A DNA stretch of 17,842 nucleotides from DAOUMU01 sp034409055 (GTDB taxonomy: Bacteria > Chloroflexota > Anaerolineae > 4572-78 > J111). The notes below the pieces were generated by a model. That model did no database searches. It had not been told where the DNA came from and was given only the letters and a program-made list of their open reading frames with translations. Each line of letters begins with the position of its first letter. Positions within the stretch are counted from its first letter, which is position 1. The position numbers were made by a program, and so were the translations under genes. Where the stretch lies: positions 1 through 17,842 of the forward strand of contig DAOUMU010000175.1 of assembly GCA_034409055.1 (NCBI GenBank). Direction: 5' to 3'. This document shows positions 6,364 through 14,444 of the stretch, one piece after another.

Positions 6364-7020
6364 CTACCCTGCTACCGCCTCTTGCAGCTTGGCCATGAGC
6401 ATCGGTTCAGGCGCGGCCCCTTCCAGGTGAACGGTTTCATTGATCACGGTCCGGGGCACGCCCTGAACCTGATACTTCATCGACAGGTGCGGAAATTCGA
6501 TGGCCTCGACCATATCCCCTCGAATCAAGTCGCTCTCGAGAGCCAATTGATGGGCCAGGCGCACGGCCTGGGGACAGTAGGGGCAGGTTGGGGTGATGAA
6601 GACCTGTAAATGAACCGGTTCGGTTAACCCGGCCACCAGGGCCTTGGTTTCCGCCGACAGGCCCGACTCGCCTCCCGAGACCATCATAATGTCTTCGATG
6701 AGCGAGCTGAACTCGTAGCCGGAGGGGATGCCAAAGTACCGAATGCCGTAGTCTTTGGGATCATCGCCCCCTTTCATGACGATGGTGGCCGGGATTTTGT
6801 CGATATCATAATGTTCGGCCACTTCCTTGTCTCTGACAAAATCGTAGACTTCAAGCGAAATCTTGTCCGACAGGACGGCCAATTCTTCGCCGATCATCCG
6901 GGTTTCCCTACAGTATTGACATTCCATCTCCTGGCTGAACACGAGAATTTTGATCGGGTTTGGCAGCCCGGCAAACTCTTTGATCAGGTATTGTCGATCT
7001 TCTTCTTTGAGCAATGACAT
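6364..7020 (-). CDS. PDO-like protein disulfide oxidoreductase (two thioredoxin folds, CxxC in each)
   Basis: A 218-residue protein from ATG 7020, preceded by a strong GGAGG ribosome binding site. It contains two thioredoxin-fold halves: the first with EMECQYCRET (C34, C37) and a cis-proline region DKIPATIVM, the second with TPTCPYCPQA (C146, C149) and VQGVPRTVIN. This tandem layout and length match the PDO/glutaredoxin-like family common in archaea and thermophilic or deep-branching bacteria, cytosolic enzymes that reduce or shuffle protein disulfides and take electrons from a thioredoxin reductase. No signal peptide is seen. The reductase-like gene is next downstream (gap 173 bp with repeats), which strongly suggests the two form a working pair. 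It could be annotated as glutaredoxin-like or thioredoxin; the family assignment is firm, the physiological substrate unknown. Confidence 0.92.
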   Translation of the reverse strand: MSLLKEEDRQYLIKEFAGLPNPIKILVFSQEMECQYCRETRMIGEELAVLSDKISLEVYDFVRDKEVAEHYDIDKIPATIVMKGGDDPKDYGIRYFGIPSGYEFSSLIEDIMMVSGGESGLSAETKALVAGLTEPVHLQVFITPTCPYCPQAVRLAHQLALESDLIRGDMVEAIEFPHLSMKYQVQGVPRTVINETVHLEGAAPEPMLMAKLQEAVAG

Positions 7021-7058
7021 TGTGATTTACCTCCGAATTTTATATGGGTTTAGATAAC

Positions 7059-7115
7059 TGCGTGTTGCGTGTTGCGTGTTGCGTTAGTTTTACGCAACAC
7101 GCAATACGCAACACG
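7059..7115. repeat. Inverted GCGTGTT heptamer arrays forming a long hairpin
   Basis: GCGTGTT units at 7059-7085 face AACACGC-type units at 7091-7115, giving a hairpin of about 25 bp with a small loop. It lies 39 bp upstream of the PDO-like gene start, inside the 278-bp gap 7021-7298, which otherwise shows no gene. Confidence 0.78.
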
Positions 7116-7298
7116 AACTTGCCTTAAGTTCGCAGGCAAAAAACCTCGGATATTATCCGTCAGTTTACCCGGTGGTGAGGTTGGCGTTGAAGAAGACTGA
7201 AGTTGCAGAACAGTTAGGCTTTGGTTCTTTTGCTTTACTGCCGTCATGTCCTACAAGTTTGCCACTAAACCGATTTAGATGCAAGAAAGAGCAAAAGG

Positions 7299-7895
7299 TT
7301 ATAACAAAGGCATCACCACCGCCTCCAGTTGCTGGCGGGTAATTTCGCCGCTCTGGATGTGGCGAATGATCCCCTCACGATCAATAATAAAAGTGGTGGG
7401 CAAGCCACGTACATGGTAACGATTCATGACCTCGGCCTGTTGGTCTAACAACACCGGGAAACTAAAACCATGCGCTTCCATGAAGGCGTTGACCGTTTGG
7501 GCATCCTCTTGGGCATTCACGGCCAGGACGACAAACCCCTCATGCCGGTGGGTCTGGTAAAAGGTATTAATCGTCGGCATCTCGGCCTTACAAGGGGGGC
7601 ACCAGGTGGCCCAAAAGTTTACCAGTACGACCTGCCCACGATAGTCACTTAAACTGACCCACTCCCCACTGGCAGCGGGCAGGGTAAAATCGGGCGCAGC
7701 TCGTGCCTGTCCTTGAGTAGATTGATTGGGGACATTGACGGTGTTTCCTGGCGATTGTTGCCCCAGCCAGAACAGCACGCCCACCCCGGACCCGATTAAG
7801 ACAACGGCCACAATAATGTTGACATAGAGCCAGGTCTGTTTGGGCTTTGATGATCGTTGATGGTCGTCAGGGTGGGTATTTTTCTTTTTTGCCAT
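7299..7895 (-). CDS. Membrane-anchored TlpA/ResA-like thiol-disulfide oxidoreductase
   Basis: A 198-residue protein from ATG 7895 (GAGAGG about 8 nt upstream). A short basic N-terminus (MAKKKN) leads to one transmembrane segment at ~22-44, then a linker and an AhpC-TSA/redoxin domain with FWATWCPPCKAEMP (C99, C102) and a cis-proline region RGLPTTFIIDREG. Family members sit on the outer face of the membrane and reduce disulfides in apocytochromes or other exported proteins. No separate cytochrome c maturation genes are visible here. Its position directly downstream of cydDC and upstream of the cytosolic disulfide oxidoreductase suggests a shared thiol-redox role, possibly with the cysteine/glutathione exported by CydDC. 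A precise name (ResA, TlpA, CcmG) cannot be chosen from sequence alone. Confidence 0.92.
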   Translation of the reverse strand: MAKKKNTHPDDHQRSSKPKQTWLYVNIIVAVVLIGSGVGVLFWLGQQSPGNTVNVPNQSTQGQARAAPDFTLPAASGEWVSLSDYRGQVVLVNFWATWCPPCKAEMPTINTFYQTHRHEGFVVLAVNAQEDAQTVNAFMEAHGFSFPVLLDQQAEVMNRYHVRGLPTTFIIDREGIIRHIQSGEITRQQLEAVVMPLL

Positions 7896-7912
7896 GTTGT
7901 TTTCCTCTCACG

Positions 7913-8093
7913 GAGTTGGCGGCTGATTTAGTGACTTGGATGGCCCCCCCAACCCCCCAGCGGGGGGAGCGCTGCCCAGATTCCCCCCTTTGTTATACTG
8001 AGTTGAGTTATACCGAGTTGGTGACTGATTTAGCGTCTTGGGTAGCCCCCCCAACCCCCCAGCGGGGGGAGCGCTGCCCAAATTCCCCCCCTT
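7913..8093. repeat. Two 79-bp direct repeats rich in C/G runs
   Basis: Copies at 7913-7991 and 8015-8093 repeat with an exact 102-bp period: GAGTTGG start, TGATTTAG, a CCCCCCCAACCCCCCAGCGGGGGG core and GAGCGCTGCCCA. CCCCCC and GGGGGG runs inside each copy, and a further GGGGGG at 8095-8108, can form GC hairpins just past the cydC stop codon. No T-run follows, so termination is only possible, not shown. Confidence 0.8.
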
Positions 8094-8112
8094 GGGGGGT
8101 TAGGGGGGCAGC

Positions 8113-9885
8113 TTAGAACCTATCAATTACCATCGCCTCAACTTGTTGATGTTGCAAATCCCACATGCGCCGGTAAGGGCCGTGAGTCGACAGCAGTTCA
8201 TGGTGATGACCCCGCTCCACCACCCGGCCACTTTGCAGAACCAGAATCTCGTCAACCATGTCCAGCCCAACCAGCCGGTGGGTGATCATCAGCACCGTGC
8301 GCCCGGCCATTAAAGCGGTGATGGTCTGCATTACCTCACGTTCGGTCAGCGGGTCTAAATTGGCCGTGGCTTCATCCAGAATCAATATCGGTGCATTTTT
8401 CAGTAGAGCGCGGGCGATGGCCAGGCGTTGCCGCTCACCGCCGCTCAAACGTAAGCCTTGCTCCCCAATCCAGGTGTCGTAGCCTTGAGGCAGGGCCTGG
8501 ATAAATTCGTGGATTTGGGCCTGGCGGGCTGCCTGGATCAGTTCGGCTTGACCGGCCTCGGGACGGGCAAGCAGTAAGTTTTCGCGGATGGGACCATTAA
8601 AGAGGTGGGAGTGTTGCGACACCACACTGACCATCGCCCGTACCTCATCGGGTCGATAGCGGCGCAAATCGTGTCCGCCCAGCCGGATTTGGCCGCTCTG
8701 GTAATCCCAAAAGCGCAGCAGCAAGCTGACCAGGGTGGATTTGCCCGCGCCGCTGGGACCGACAATGGCCAGGCGTCCTCCCTGGGGCAGGGTAAAACTG
8801 AGGTCAGCCAGGGCGGGCGGTTCTGCCGGATGGTAACGAAAGGACAGGTGCTCCACCACCAGGTCGTAAGCCTGGGGGGATGGGCCAGGTTCACCGGTAT
8901 CGGCTACAACCGGCTCAGCATCCACAATCTCAAACAGCCGCCGGGCTGCGACCAGGCTGCTTTCCAGGTTTTGGAAAGCCAGGGGTAAAGGTAAGACCGC
9001 TTCAAAGCTGGCGATGGTCGTCAGGGCTAACACGGCCAGGTAAACGCCCTCTAAGTGTCCCCGGTTGACCAGGGGGATGGCTATGAGCAGGATCGCCAAC
9101 GTGGCCAGGTTGATCGACAGGCCGGCAAGGGCATTGCCCAGCCCCCTAACCCAGGCCATACGTTCTTGCCATCTGACCAGCTCTCGCCCCAGGTGGGTGA
9201 CTTGTTCTTGATGGCGCCGTTCCTGGCCACAGGCGAGCAGGTCGGCCATGCCCTGGATGCCGTCCACGAGGGTTCCATTTAACTCGGATCGTACTGCGAC
9301 CATACGCTGGCCTGGGCGACGGCTCAACATTCGCGTTAACAGCGGCACACCCATACCGGCCAGGAATAAAAAGCTCAACAGGGTAACCGCCAACCAGAGA
9401 TGATAACCGGCCATGAAAATCCCCGTCAACAGGGCGATGAGAATCGCCACAATGGGAGGTGCCAGAACCCGCAGGTAAAAATGTTCCAGGGTTTCGATGT
9501 CGGCCACAACGCGACTCAGTAGATCACCACTTTTATACTGCATCAGCCGGGCCGGGGCCAGCGGTTCCAGGGCCTGGTAGAACCAGACGCGTAACCGGGC
9601 CAGCAGCCGAAAGGTCACCTGATGGGACACGTATCGCTCCAGGTAGCGAAACACCCCCCGGCTGAGGCCAAAGAAACGAACTCCGACGATGGCCACTTGC
9701 AGGACAGCAATCGAGGGCTGTAAGGCCGCCCTGGCAATGATATAAGCCGAAGTAGCCATCAAGCCCACGCTGCTGCCGACGGTGGCCAAGCCGAGCAGGG
9801 CCGACAGCGCGATCCACCCTTTAAAAGGCGCGATCAGTTCCAGTAAGCGCCAGATGACGGGGTTTTTGGGCCCGGAATGGCTCAT
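8113..9885 (-). CDS. cydC: Thiol reductant ABC exporter subunit CydC
   Basis: A 590-residue fused permease-ATPase. The ATG at 9885 overlaps the cydD stop as ATGA, so I prefer it to an in-frame start 18 codons upstream; the two genes are translationally coupled. Residues ~1-320 form the ABC exporter membrane domain with several hydrophobic helices. The nucleotide-binding domain has Walker A GPSGAGKST (376-384), signature LSGGERQ (480-486), Walker B LILDEATANLD and the switch histidine in MITHR. With CydD it forms the heterodimeric inner-membrane exporter of cysteine and glutathione needed for assembly of cytochrome bd. It is the last of the cydABDC series; the name rests on context and the pair order, since CydC and CydD are similar to each other and to other exporters. 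Confidence 0.92.
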   Translation of the reverse strand: MSHSGPKNPVIWRLLELIAPFKGWIALSALLGLATVGSSVGLMATSAYIIARAALQPSIAVLQVAIVGVRFFGLSRGVFRYLERYVSHQVTFRLLARLRVWFYQALEPLAPARLMQYKSGDLLSRVVADIETLEHFYLRVLAPPIVAILIALLTGIFMAGYHLWLAVTLLSFLFLAGMGVPLLTRMLSRRPGQRMVAVRSELNGTLVDGIQGMADLLACGQERRHQEQVTHLGRELVRWQERMAWVRGLGNALAGLSINLATLAILLIAIPLVNRGHLEGVYLAVLALTTIASFEAVLPLPLAFQNLESSLVAARRLFEIVDAEPVVADTGEPGPSPQAYDLVVEHLSFRYHPAEPPALADLSFTLPQGGRLAIVGPSGAGKSTLVSLLLRFWDYQSGQIRLGGHDLRRYRPDEVRAMVSVVSQHSHLFNGPIRENLLLARPEAGQAELIQAARQAQIHEFIQALPQGYDTWIGEQGLRLSGGERQRLAIARALLKNAPILILDEATANLDPLTEREVMQTITALMAGRTVLMITHRLVGLDMVDEILVLQSGRVVERGHHHELLSTHGPYRRMWDLQHQQVEAMVIDRF

Positions 9886-11618
9886 GTTGCGCCCCCGTAA
9901 GCTGCTACCAGGTGGTGATACATCCCGCCTTGTTGCCACAGCGCAGCGTGGCTGCCGGCCTCAACCAGTTGGCCTTTGGCCATCACCAAAATTTTGTCGG
10001 CCTGATAGACGGTATTGAGACGATGGGCGATGATGAGGCTGGTTCGACCCTGCATGAGACGTTCCATGGCCTCTTGCAGCCAGCATTCATGTTCGGGGTC
10101 CAGGTTGGCCGTGGCTTCATCCAGAATTAAGAAAGGGGCATCTTTCAGAAAAGCCCGGGCCAGGGCAAGCCGTTGGGCTTGGCCCCCACTCAAACGGGCC
10201 CCTCGCTCACCAATGAGGGTTCCGTATCCCTGGGGCAGGCTCTTGATAAAAGTATCGGCCTGGGCCTGACGGGCGGCCTGGATAACTTCGGCCAGGCTGG
10301 CCTCAGGCCGGGCCAGGCGGATATTATCCGCCACCGAGGCGTGGAACAGATGCGGGCTTTGAGGCACCCAGGCCACCTGAGTCCGCCAGGCTGCCACATC
10401 CAGGGCCGGCAGCGGCCTCCCATCGACCGTAATCTGGCCCCGGTCCGGTTCCATAAAGCGCAGCAGTAGCTGGGCGACGGTACTTTTACCGGCCCCGCTT
10501 GGCCCAACCAGGGCCGTTTTCTGGCCGGACGGGATATGGCAGGAGAGGCCGTTAAGGGCCGGACGTTCTCCCCCCTCATAAGCGTAGTGAACGTCGACAA
10601 AATGGATGTCAAAGGGCAGGGGTAGCCGGTCTATCTGCCGGGCTGCAGCAGAAGCCGGAGCAGATCGAGGCGTGTCCAGCACCTCAAAAATGCGGCGGGC
10701 CGCAGCCACGCCTGACATACCGGCGTGGAAATGTGTCCCCAGCAGGCGCAAGGGCGTGTAAAATTCAGGGGCCAAAATCAGCACAAATAGGGCTTGCTCA
10801 AAGGGTAAGTAGCCGTAAAGCAGCCGTAAGCCCACCTCGACCGCCACCACAGCCGTACTGATGGTGGCCACCATTTCCAGGACGAGGGCGGACAGAAAAG
10901 CGACCCGCAGCACCCTTAGCGTTGTCTGGCCAAAGCGGTCGCTGATTTGAGCAATGGTCTGAATCTGCTCCCGGCTGCGACCGAACAGTTTCAGGGTGGT
11001 GATACCTTGCAGAACATCCAGGAAATGAGCGCTCATGCGGCTGAGGCTGGTCCACTGTTGCTTGGTTAACGCCTCGGCTTTACTGCCGATCAAGACCATA
11101 AAAACGGGGATTAAGGGGGCAGTCAGCAGCAATACCAGGCCCGAGGTGACATCCAGGGGAAAGACAAAAACCAGGATCGTCAGCGGTACCAGGGCAGCCA
11201 TAGCCAGTTGGGGAATGTATTGGCTAAAGTAGGCGTCCAGGGCTTCGACCCCCTCGACCACCGTGTTGGTTAACTCGCCGGTGCGCTCGTTACGGGTGTA
11301 ACCGGGACCGAGGGCCAACAGGTGAGCCGTCAAACCTTCACGCAGGTCGCTTTTGACCCGGTTGGCCACTCGCTGGGCTGTTATCTCGTTCCCCCAGACC
11401 AGGCCGGCCCGTCCCAGGGCCAGCAGGAGCAGGATCAGCAGCATGGATTGGACATCGGGCAAAGACTGCCCGTTTAGAAAGACTTGATTGATCACCCGGC
11501 TCAGGTAGCGAGCCTGCCAGACCACAAAAATACCGGCCAATAAGCCTGACCCAACCGTCAGGGTCAGGTTAATATGGGCGGCTTGGGCTTGCTTGAGAAC
11601 TCTTTTATCCAGGTTCAT
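9882..11618 (-). CDS. cydD: Thiol reductant ABC exporter subunit CydD
   Basis: A 578-residue ABC exporter half-transporter. The start is ATG 11618 (a TTG directly before it is possible); no clear ribosome binding site is seen, and it begins only 6 bp after the cydB stop, consistent with translational coupling. The membrane domain covers ~1-320, with typical CydD text such as RTGELTNTVVEGVEALDAYFSQY. The ATPase domain has Walker A GPSGAGKST (372-380), LSGGQAQRLALARAFL, FLILDEATANLD and IIAHR. It pairs with CydC to export thiols across the membrane. In transcription order it lies between cydB and cydC, the standard arrangement cydABDC. Confidence 0.93.
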   Translation of the reverse strand: MNLDKRVLKQAQAAHINLTLTVGSGLLAGIFVVWQARYLSRVINQVFLNGQSLPDVQSMLLILLLLALGRAGLVWGNEITAQRVANRVKSDLREGLTAHLLALGPGYTRNERTGELTNTVVEGVEALDAYFSQYIPQLAMAALVPLTILVFVFPLDVTSGLVLLLTAPLIPVFMVLIGSKAEALTKQQWTSLSRMSAHFLDVLQGITTLKLFGRSREQIQTIAQISDRFGQTTLRVLRVAFLSALVLEMVATISTAVVAVEVGLRLLYGYLPFEQALFVLILAPEFYTPLRLLGTHFHAGMSGVAAARRIFEVLDTPRSAPASAAARQIDRLPLPFDIHFVDVHYAYEGGERPALNGLSCHIPSGQKTALVGPSGAGKSTVAQLLLRFMEPDRGQITVDGRPLPALDVAAWRTQVAWVPQSPHLFHASVADNIRLARPEASLAEVIQAARQAQADTFIKSLPQGYGTLIGERGARLSGGQAQRLALARAFLKDAPFLILDEATANLDPEHECWLQEAMERLMQGRTSLIIAHRLNTVYQADKILVMAKGQLVEAGSHAALWQQGGMYHHLVAAYGGAT

Positions 11619-11624
11619 CAAAGA

Positions 11625-12638
11625 TTAATATTCAAGTTCAGACTGTTTCCCAATCCGTTGCCGGAAGACCCAGTAAGTCCAGCCTTGATAAGCTAGCACA
11701 ATCGGCACAAAAATGAGGGCGATAATGCTCATAACCTTTAAGGTGTAAGGACTGGACGAGGCATTGTAGATGGTCAGGCTCCAATCGGGATTGAGACTGG
11801 AAACAATGACGCGCGGGTAAAGCGATATGAAGATGGTAATGGTCGAGAAGGTAATGGTCAGGCAGGTCATAATAAAGGCCCAGCCGGTGCGATGGCGATG
11901 GATCAGCCAGCCGGCCGCCAGCAACGTCCCTCCGGCCAGGATGGGAATCACGCCCGGGTTCACACCCAACCGGGTGAAAGCGTCGGTCATCAAGTAAGTG
12001 GCTACCACATAGGCAAAAATGAGCACGGTGGTCACCGGTCCAACTTTCTTGGTGGTGGCTAAAGCCCGTTCCATCATTTCGTCCGTTGTTTTCAGATTCA
12101 AGAAAATCGCCCCATGCAGGGTAAACATGGACAGCGAGGCCAAACCACCAATGAGCGCATAGGGATTGAGCAGGTTAAAGAAGCCGCCAACGTAAATCAT
12201 GTTCTCGTCAATAGGCACACCTCGTAGCAGGTTACCCAGGGCCACCCCCCACAGCAAGGCCGGGACAAAACTGCCGATAAAAATCATCCAATCCCAAGTC
12301 GCCCGCCATGTTGGGTGTTTGTCTTTACTGCGGAACTCAAAGGCGACCCCACGCACGATGAGGGTAAATAGCATCAACACCAGGGCCAGGTAAAAACCGC
12401 TGAACATGGTGGCATACCAGTTGGGAAAAGCAGCAAAGATAGCCCCCCCGGCGGTTATAATCCAGACCTCGTTGCCGTCCCAGAAAGGGCCGATGGTATT
12501 GATGATAATACGGCGTTCCTGGTCATCCCGGCCCAAAAAGGGCAACAAGATGCCTACTCCGTAATCAAATCCTTCCAGGATAAAAAAACCAATAAATAAA
12601 ACAGCAATCAGTATAAACCAAAGTGTATTCAGATCCAT
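11625..12638 (-). CDS. cydB: Cytochrome bd quinol oxidase subunit II
   Basis: A 337-residue polytopic membrane protein. I take ATG 12638 with GGAGGAGGG upstream; an in-frame start 10 codons earlier has no such signal. Conserved CydB text is present: FFILEGFDYGVGILLP near the N-terminus, IGPFWDGNEVWIITAGGAIFAAFP, YATMFSGFYLALVLMLF and RGVAFEFR. Together with CydA it forms the bd-type terminal oxidase that transfers electrons from quinol to oxygen with high affinity, useful at low oxygen. Length is within the usual 330-380. It lies 97 bp after cydA with two small hairpins between, and 6 bp before cydD. Confidence 0.96.
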   Translation of the reverse strand: MDLNTLWFILIAVLFIGFFILEGFDYGVGILLPFLGRDDQERRIIINTIGPFWDGNEVWIITAGGAIFAAFPNWYATMFSGFYLALVLMLFTLIVRGVAFEFRSKDKHPTWRATWDWMIFIGSFVPALLWGVALGNLLRGVPIDENMIYVGGFFNLLNPYALIGGLASLSMFTLHGAIFLNLKTTDEMMERALATTKKVGPVTTVLIFAYVVATYLMTDAFTRLGVNPGVIPILAGGTLLAAGWLIHRHRTGWAFIMTCLTITFSTITIFISLYPRVIVSSLNPDWSLTIYNASSSPYTLKVMSIIALIFVPIVLAYQGWTYWVFRQRIGKQSELEY

Positions 12639-12663
12639 CAGGTTATCCCTCCTCCAATTGTAG

Positions 12664-12703
12664 GGCAATTTGCTAAATTGCCTCTGAACAAGTTAGCAAC
12701 TTG
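12664..12703. repeat. Two consecutive perfect hairpins in the cydA-cydB spacer
   Basis: GGCAATTT-GCT-AAATTGCC (12664-12682, 8-bp stem) and CAAGTT-AGC-AACTTG (12689-12703, 6-bp stem) share the central pattern of a stem closing on a 3-nt loop. No T-run follows. They may affect mRNA processing or stability between cydA and cydB, or be simple repeats; sequence alone does not decide. Confidence 0.7.
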
Positions 12704-12735
12704 CGTAAGTACAGTTCATTTGAAATACGCCCGTT

Positions 12736-14130
12736 TTATTTTGCCGGGGCTGCTGCCACCGGTCCCTGAGACGGAACCTCCTCTTCGCTCCCGGCCGGAT
12801 GTTTGGCGAATTTAACCAGCAAATAAACATCGGCCACCATCAGCACACCATACAGTAGGGTAAAGCCGATTAGTGAAACCAGAACCATACCAAAGGAAAC
12901 GTTGGGCGAAACAGCATCTGCCGTTTTTTGCAAGCCAAAGACGATCCAGGGCTGGCGGCCTATTTCGGTAAATATCCAGCCGGTAGTGTTAGCCAGGTAG
13001 GGCAGAGCGACCGCCCAAACCAAGGCCAATAGATACAGAGGGTATTTTGTAAGCTGATTCTTGAGCATCAAGTACATCCCCACCACCACCAGGAAGAGCA
13101 TGGCAAAGCCACTGCCGACCATAATCCGGAAAGTCCAGTAGCTAACGGCCACGGGTGGCACGTAATCACCGGAACCATATGTTTCTTCGTATTCGACTTG
13201 CAGGTTTTTGATACCTTTAACTTCGCCTTCGAAACGGTTATAAGCCAAAAAGCTCAACATGCCGGGTATTTTGATCACAAAAAGGTCCCGGCGTTCCGGT
13301 TCGTTACCAATGGTCAAAAGGGACATAGCCGCCGGATTCTCACTTTCCCAGAGCGCCTCGGCTGCGGCCATCTTCATTGGTTGCATTTTGATCATATACT
13401 GGGCCTGGCTATGACCCACCAAAATTACCAGAATGGTCCCAATCAGACCATAGACGATCGCCATGCGAAAAGAGCGCCGGAACATATCCAACTGCTCACT
13501 ATCGCCATTTTTACGCAAGTGGTAGGCGCTGATGGCCAGGATAAAAAAGGCGGCCGTGGCCATGGCCGAGGTAAACACGTGCGGAAACTGCACCCAGACA
13601 TGCCCGCTGGTCAGCAGGGCGAAAAAGTCGGCCATCTCGGCCCGATCGTGACGCAAGACATAGCCGACCGGCTGCTGCATGAATGAGTTGGCCACCAGAA
13701 TCCAGAGGGCCGAAAGATTGGAGCCAATAGCCACCAGCCAGATGGTGGCCAGATGGACTTTCTGGGGCAGTTTGTCCCAGCCAAATATCCACAACCCCAA
13801 AAAAGTGGACTCCAAGAAAAAGGCCAGGAGGGCCTCAATCGCCAGAGGCGCACCGAAGATATCGCCGACAAAACGGGAGTATTCTGACCAGTTCATGCCA
13901 AATTGGAACTCCTGGACAATGCCGGTTACCACCCCCATGGCAAAATTAATCAGAAACAACTTGCCCCAGAACTTGGTCATCGCTTTATACGTTTCGTCGC
14001 CGGTTCGCACATACAGCGTTTGCATAATGGCCACGAGAATGGAAAGCCCCAGGGTCAGGGGGACAAAGAAAAAGTGGTAAACTGTGGTTATGGCAAATTG
14101 CCAGCGGGCCAAAAGTAATGCATCCATCAT
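12736..14130 (-). CDS. cydA: Cytochrome bd quinol oxidase subunit I (short Q-loop type)
   Basis: A 464-residue membrane protein from ATG 14130, with GAGGAGG about 6 nt upstream. The start is supported by alignment in register with E. coli CydA: MMDALLLARWQFAITTVYH places the haem ligand histidine at position 19. Other hallmarks are FVPLTLG, FQFGMNWSEYSRFVGDIFGAPLAIE, FPHVFTSAMATAAFF with the second histidine, KMQPMKMAAAEALWE (the quinol-site lysine and glutamate) and EIGRQPWIVFG. The length and the compact region between the quinol motif and GRQPW indicate the short Q-loop subgroup. It holds the haems and oxygen-reducing site of the bd oxidase and opens the cydABDC unit. A terminator-like hairpin and a palindrome precede it. 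The C-terminal ~20 residues are an Ala/Pro/Glu-rich tail. Confidence 0.97.
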   Translation of the reverse strand: MMDALLLARWQFAITTVYHFFFVPLTLGLSILVAIMQTLYVRTGDETYKAMTKFWGKLFLINFAMGVVTGIVQEFQFGMNWSEYSRFVGDIFGAPLAIEALLAFFLESTFLGLWIFGWDKLPQKVHLATIWLVAIGSNLSALWILVANSFMQQPVGYVLRHDRAEMADFFALLTSGHVWVQFPHVFTSAMATAAFFILAISAYHLRKNGDSEQLDMFRRSFRMAIVYGLIGTILVILVGHSQAQYMIKMQPMKMAAAEALWESENPAAMSLLTIGNEPERRDLFVIKIPGMLSFLAYNRFEGEVKGIKNLQVEYEETYGSGDYVPPVAVSYWTFRIMVGSGFAMLFLVVVGMYLMLKNQLTKYPLYLLALVWAVALPYLANTTGWIFTEIGRQPWIVFGLQKTADAVSPNVSFGMVLVSLIGFTLLYGVLMVADVYLLVKFAKHPAGSEEEVPSQGPVAAAPAK

Positions 14131-14142
14131 TTAACCTCCTCT

Positions 14143-14156
14143 TTGTCTACAGACAA
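14143..14156. promoter_or_regulatory. Palindrome TTGTCTACAGACAA upstream of cydA
   Basis: A perfect 14-bp palindrome that ends only a few bases before the cydA ribosome binding site and begins 8 bp after the terminator-like hairpin. The central two bases are too few for an RNA loop, so a protein-binding site is the better guess. The binding protein is unknown. Confidence 0.45.
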
Positions 14157-14164
14157 TTTAATAA

Positions 14165-14195
14165 AAGCCGCCCCACGGCCATCGTGGAGCGGCTT
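14165..14195 (-). terminator. Intrinsic-terminator-like hairpin 35 bp upstream of cydA
   Basis: On the minus strand AAGCCGCTCCACG pairs with CGTGGGGCGGCTT around a 5-nt loop, a 13-bp stem with one G-U pair, followed by TTATTAAATT. It could end the upstream maeB transcript. Only 34 bp remain to the cydA ATG, too little for a full promoter plus leader, so it may instead act as an attenuator in the cyd leader. Confidence 0.68.
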
Positions 14196-14244
14196 GTAGG
14201 TGGACAAAATTTGACCGGTCTCAGTAGTCCAAAATTGCTCCGAG

Positions 14245-14440
14245 GGGACACCTGCACTTGCGCTTTTGCTACCGGACAGTTTTATGGAGAAACCCGGTTT
14301 TTTACGGTTTGAGCAAACAATTTGTGCTGAAAAGTCGCTTTTGTTTGCCAAGGATGATAAATTTCAGGCGAAAAAACCGGGTTTCTGAGCTTGTTACAAA
14401 AAGTGTCCGGTAGCAAACTTGCGCTCCGGTGCAAGTAATG
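14245..14440. repeat. REP-like palindrome interrupted by a MITE
   Basis: GGGACACCTGCACTTGCGCT on the left and CCGGTGCAAGTAATGTTGTC on the right would form a palindrome of the family seen at 5032-5067 if joined. They are separated by the 153-bp element at 14265-14417, which evidently inserted in the loop. Confidence 0.7.
14265..14417. mobile_element. MITE-like non-autonomous element, 153 bp, with 8-bp target duplication
   Basis: The ends are inverted repeats TTTGCTACCGGACAGTTTT and AAAAGTGTCCGGTAGCAAA (one mismatch), flanked by the direct duplication CTTGCGCT at 14257-14264 and 14418-14425. Inside is a second, perfect 15-bp inverted pair GAAACCCGGTTTTTT (14289-14303) and AAAAAACCGGGTTTC (14371-14385). 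There is no transposase frame; it would need one in trans. An 8-bp duplication is seen for several IS families, so the parent family cannot be named. Confidence 0.85.
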
Positions 14441-14444
14441 TTGT

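Noticed and set aside
6320..7115. CRISPR array suggested by short repeats
   Set aside because: The units are contiguous 7-mers without unique spacers of 25-40 bp and no cas gene is nearby.
9886..9939. 18-codon N-terminal extension of CydC
   Set aside because: The ATGA overlap with the cydD stop at 9882-9885 is the standard coupled start, and the extension has no CydC-like sequence.
14127..14351. 74-codon minus-strand frame upstream of cydA
   Set aside because: It runs through the MITE end, the palindrome and the terminator-like hairpin, so it is a chance frame in repeats.
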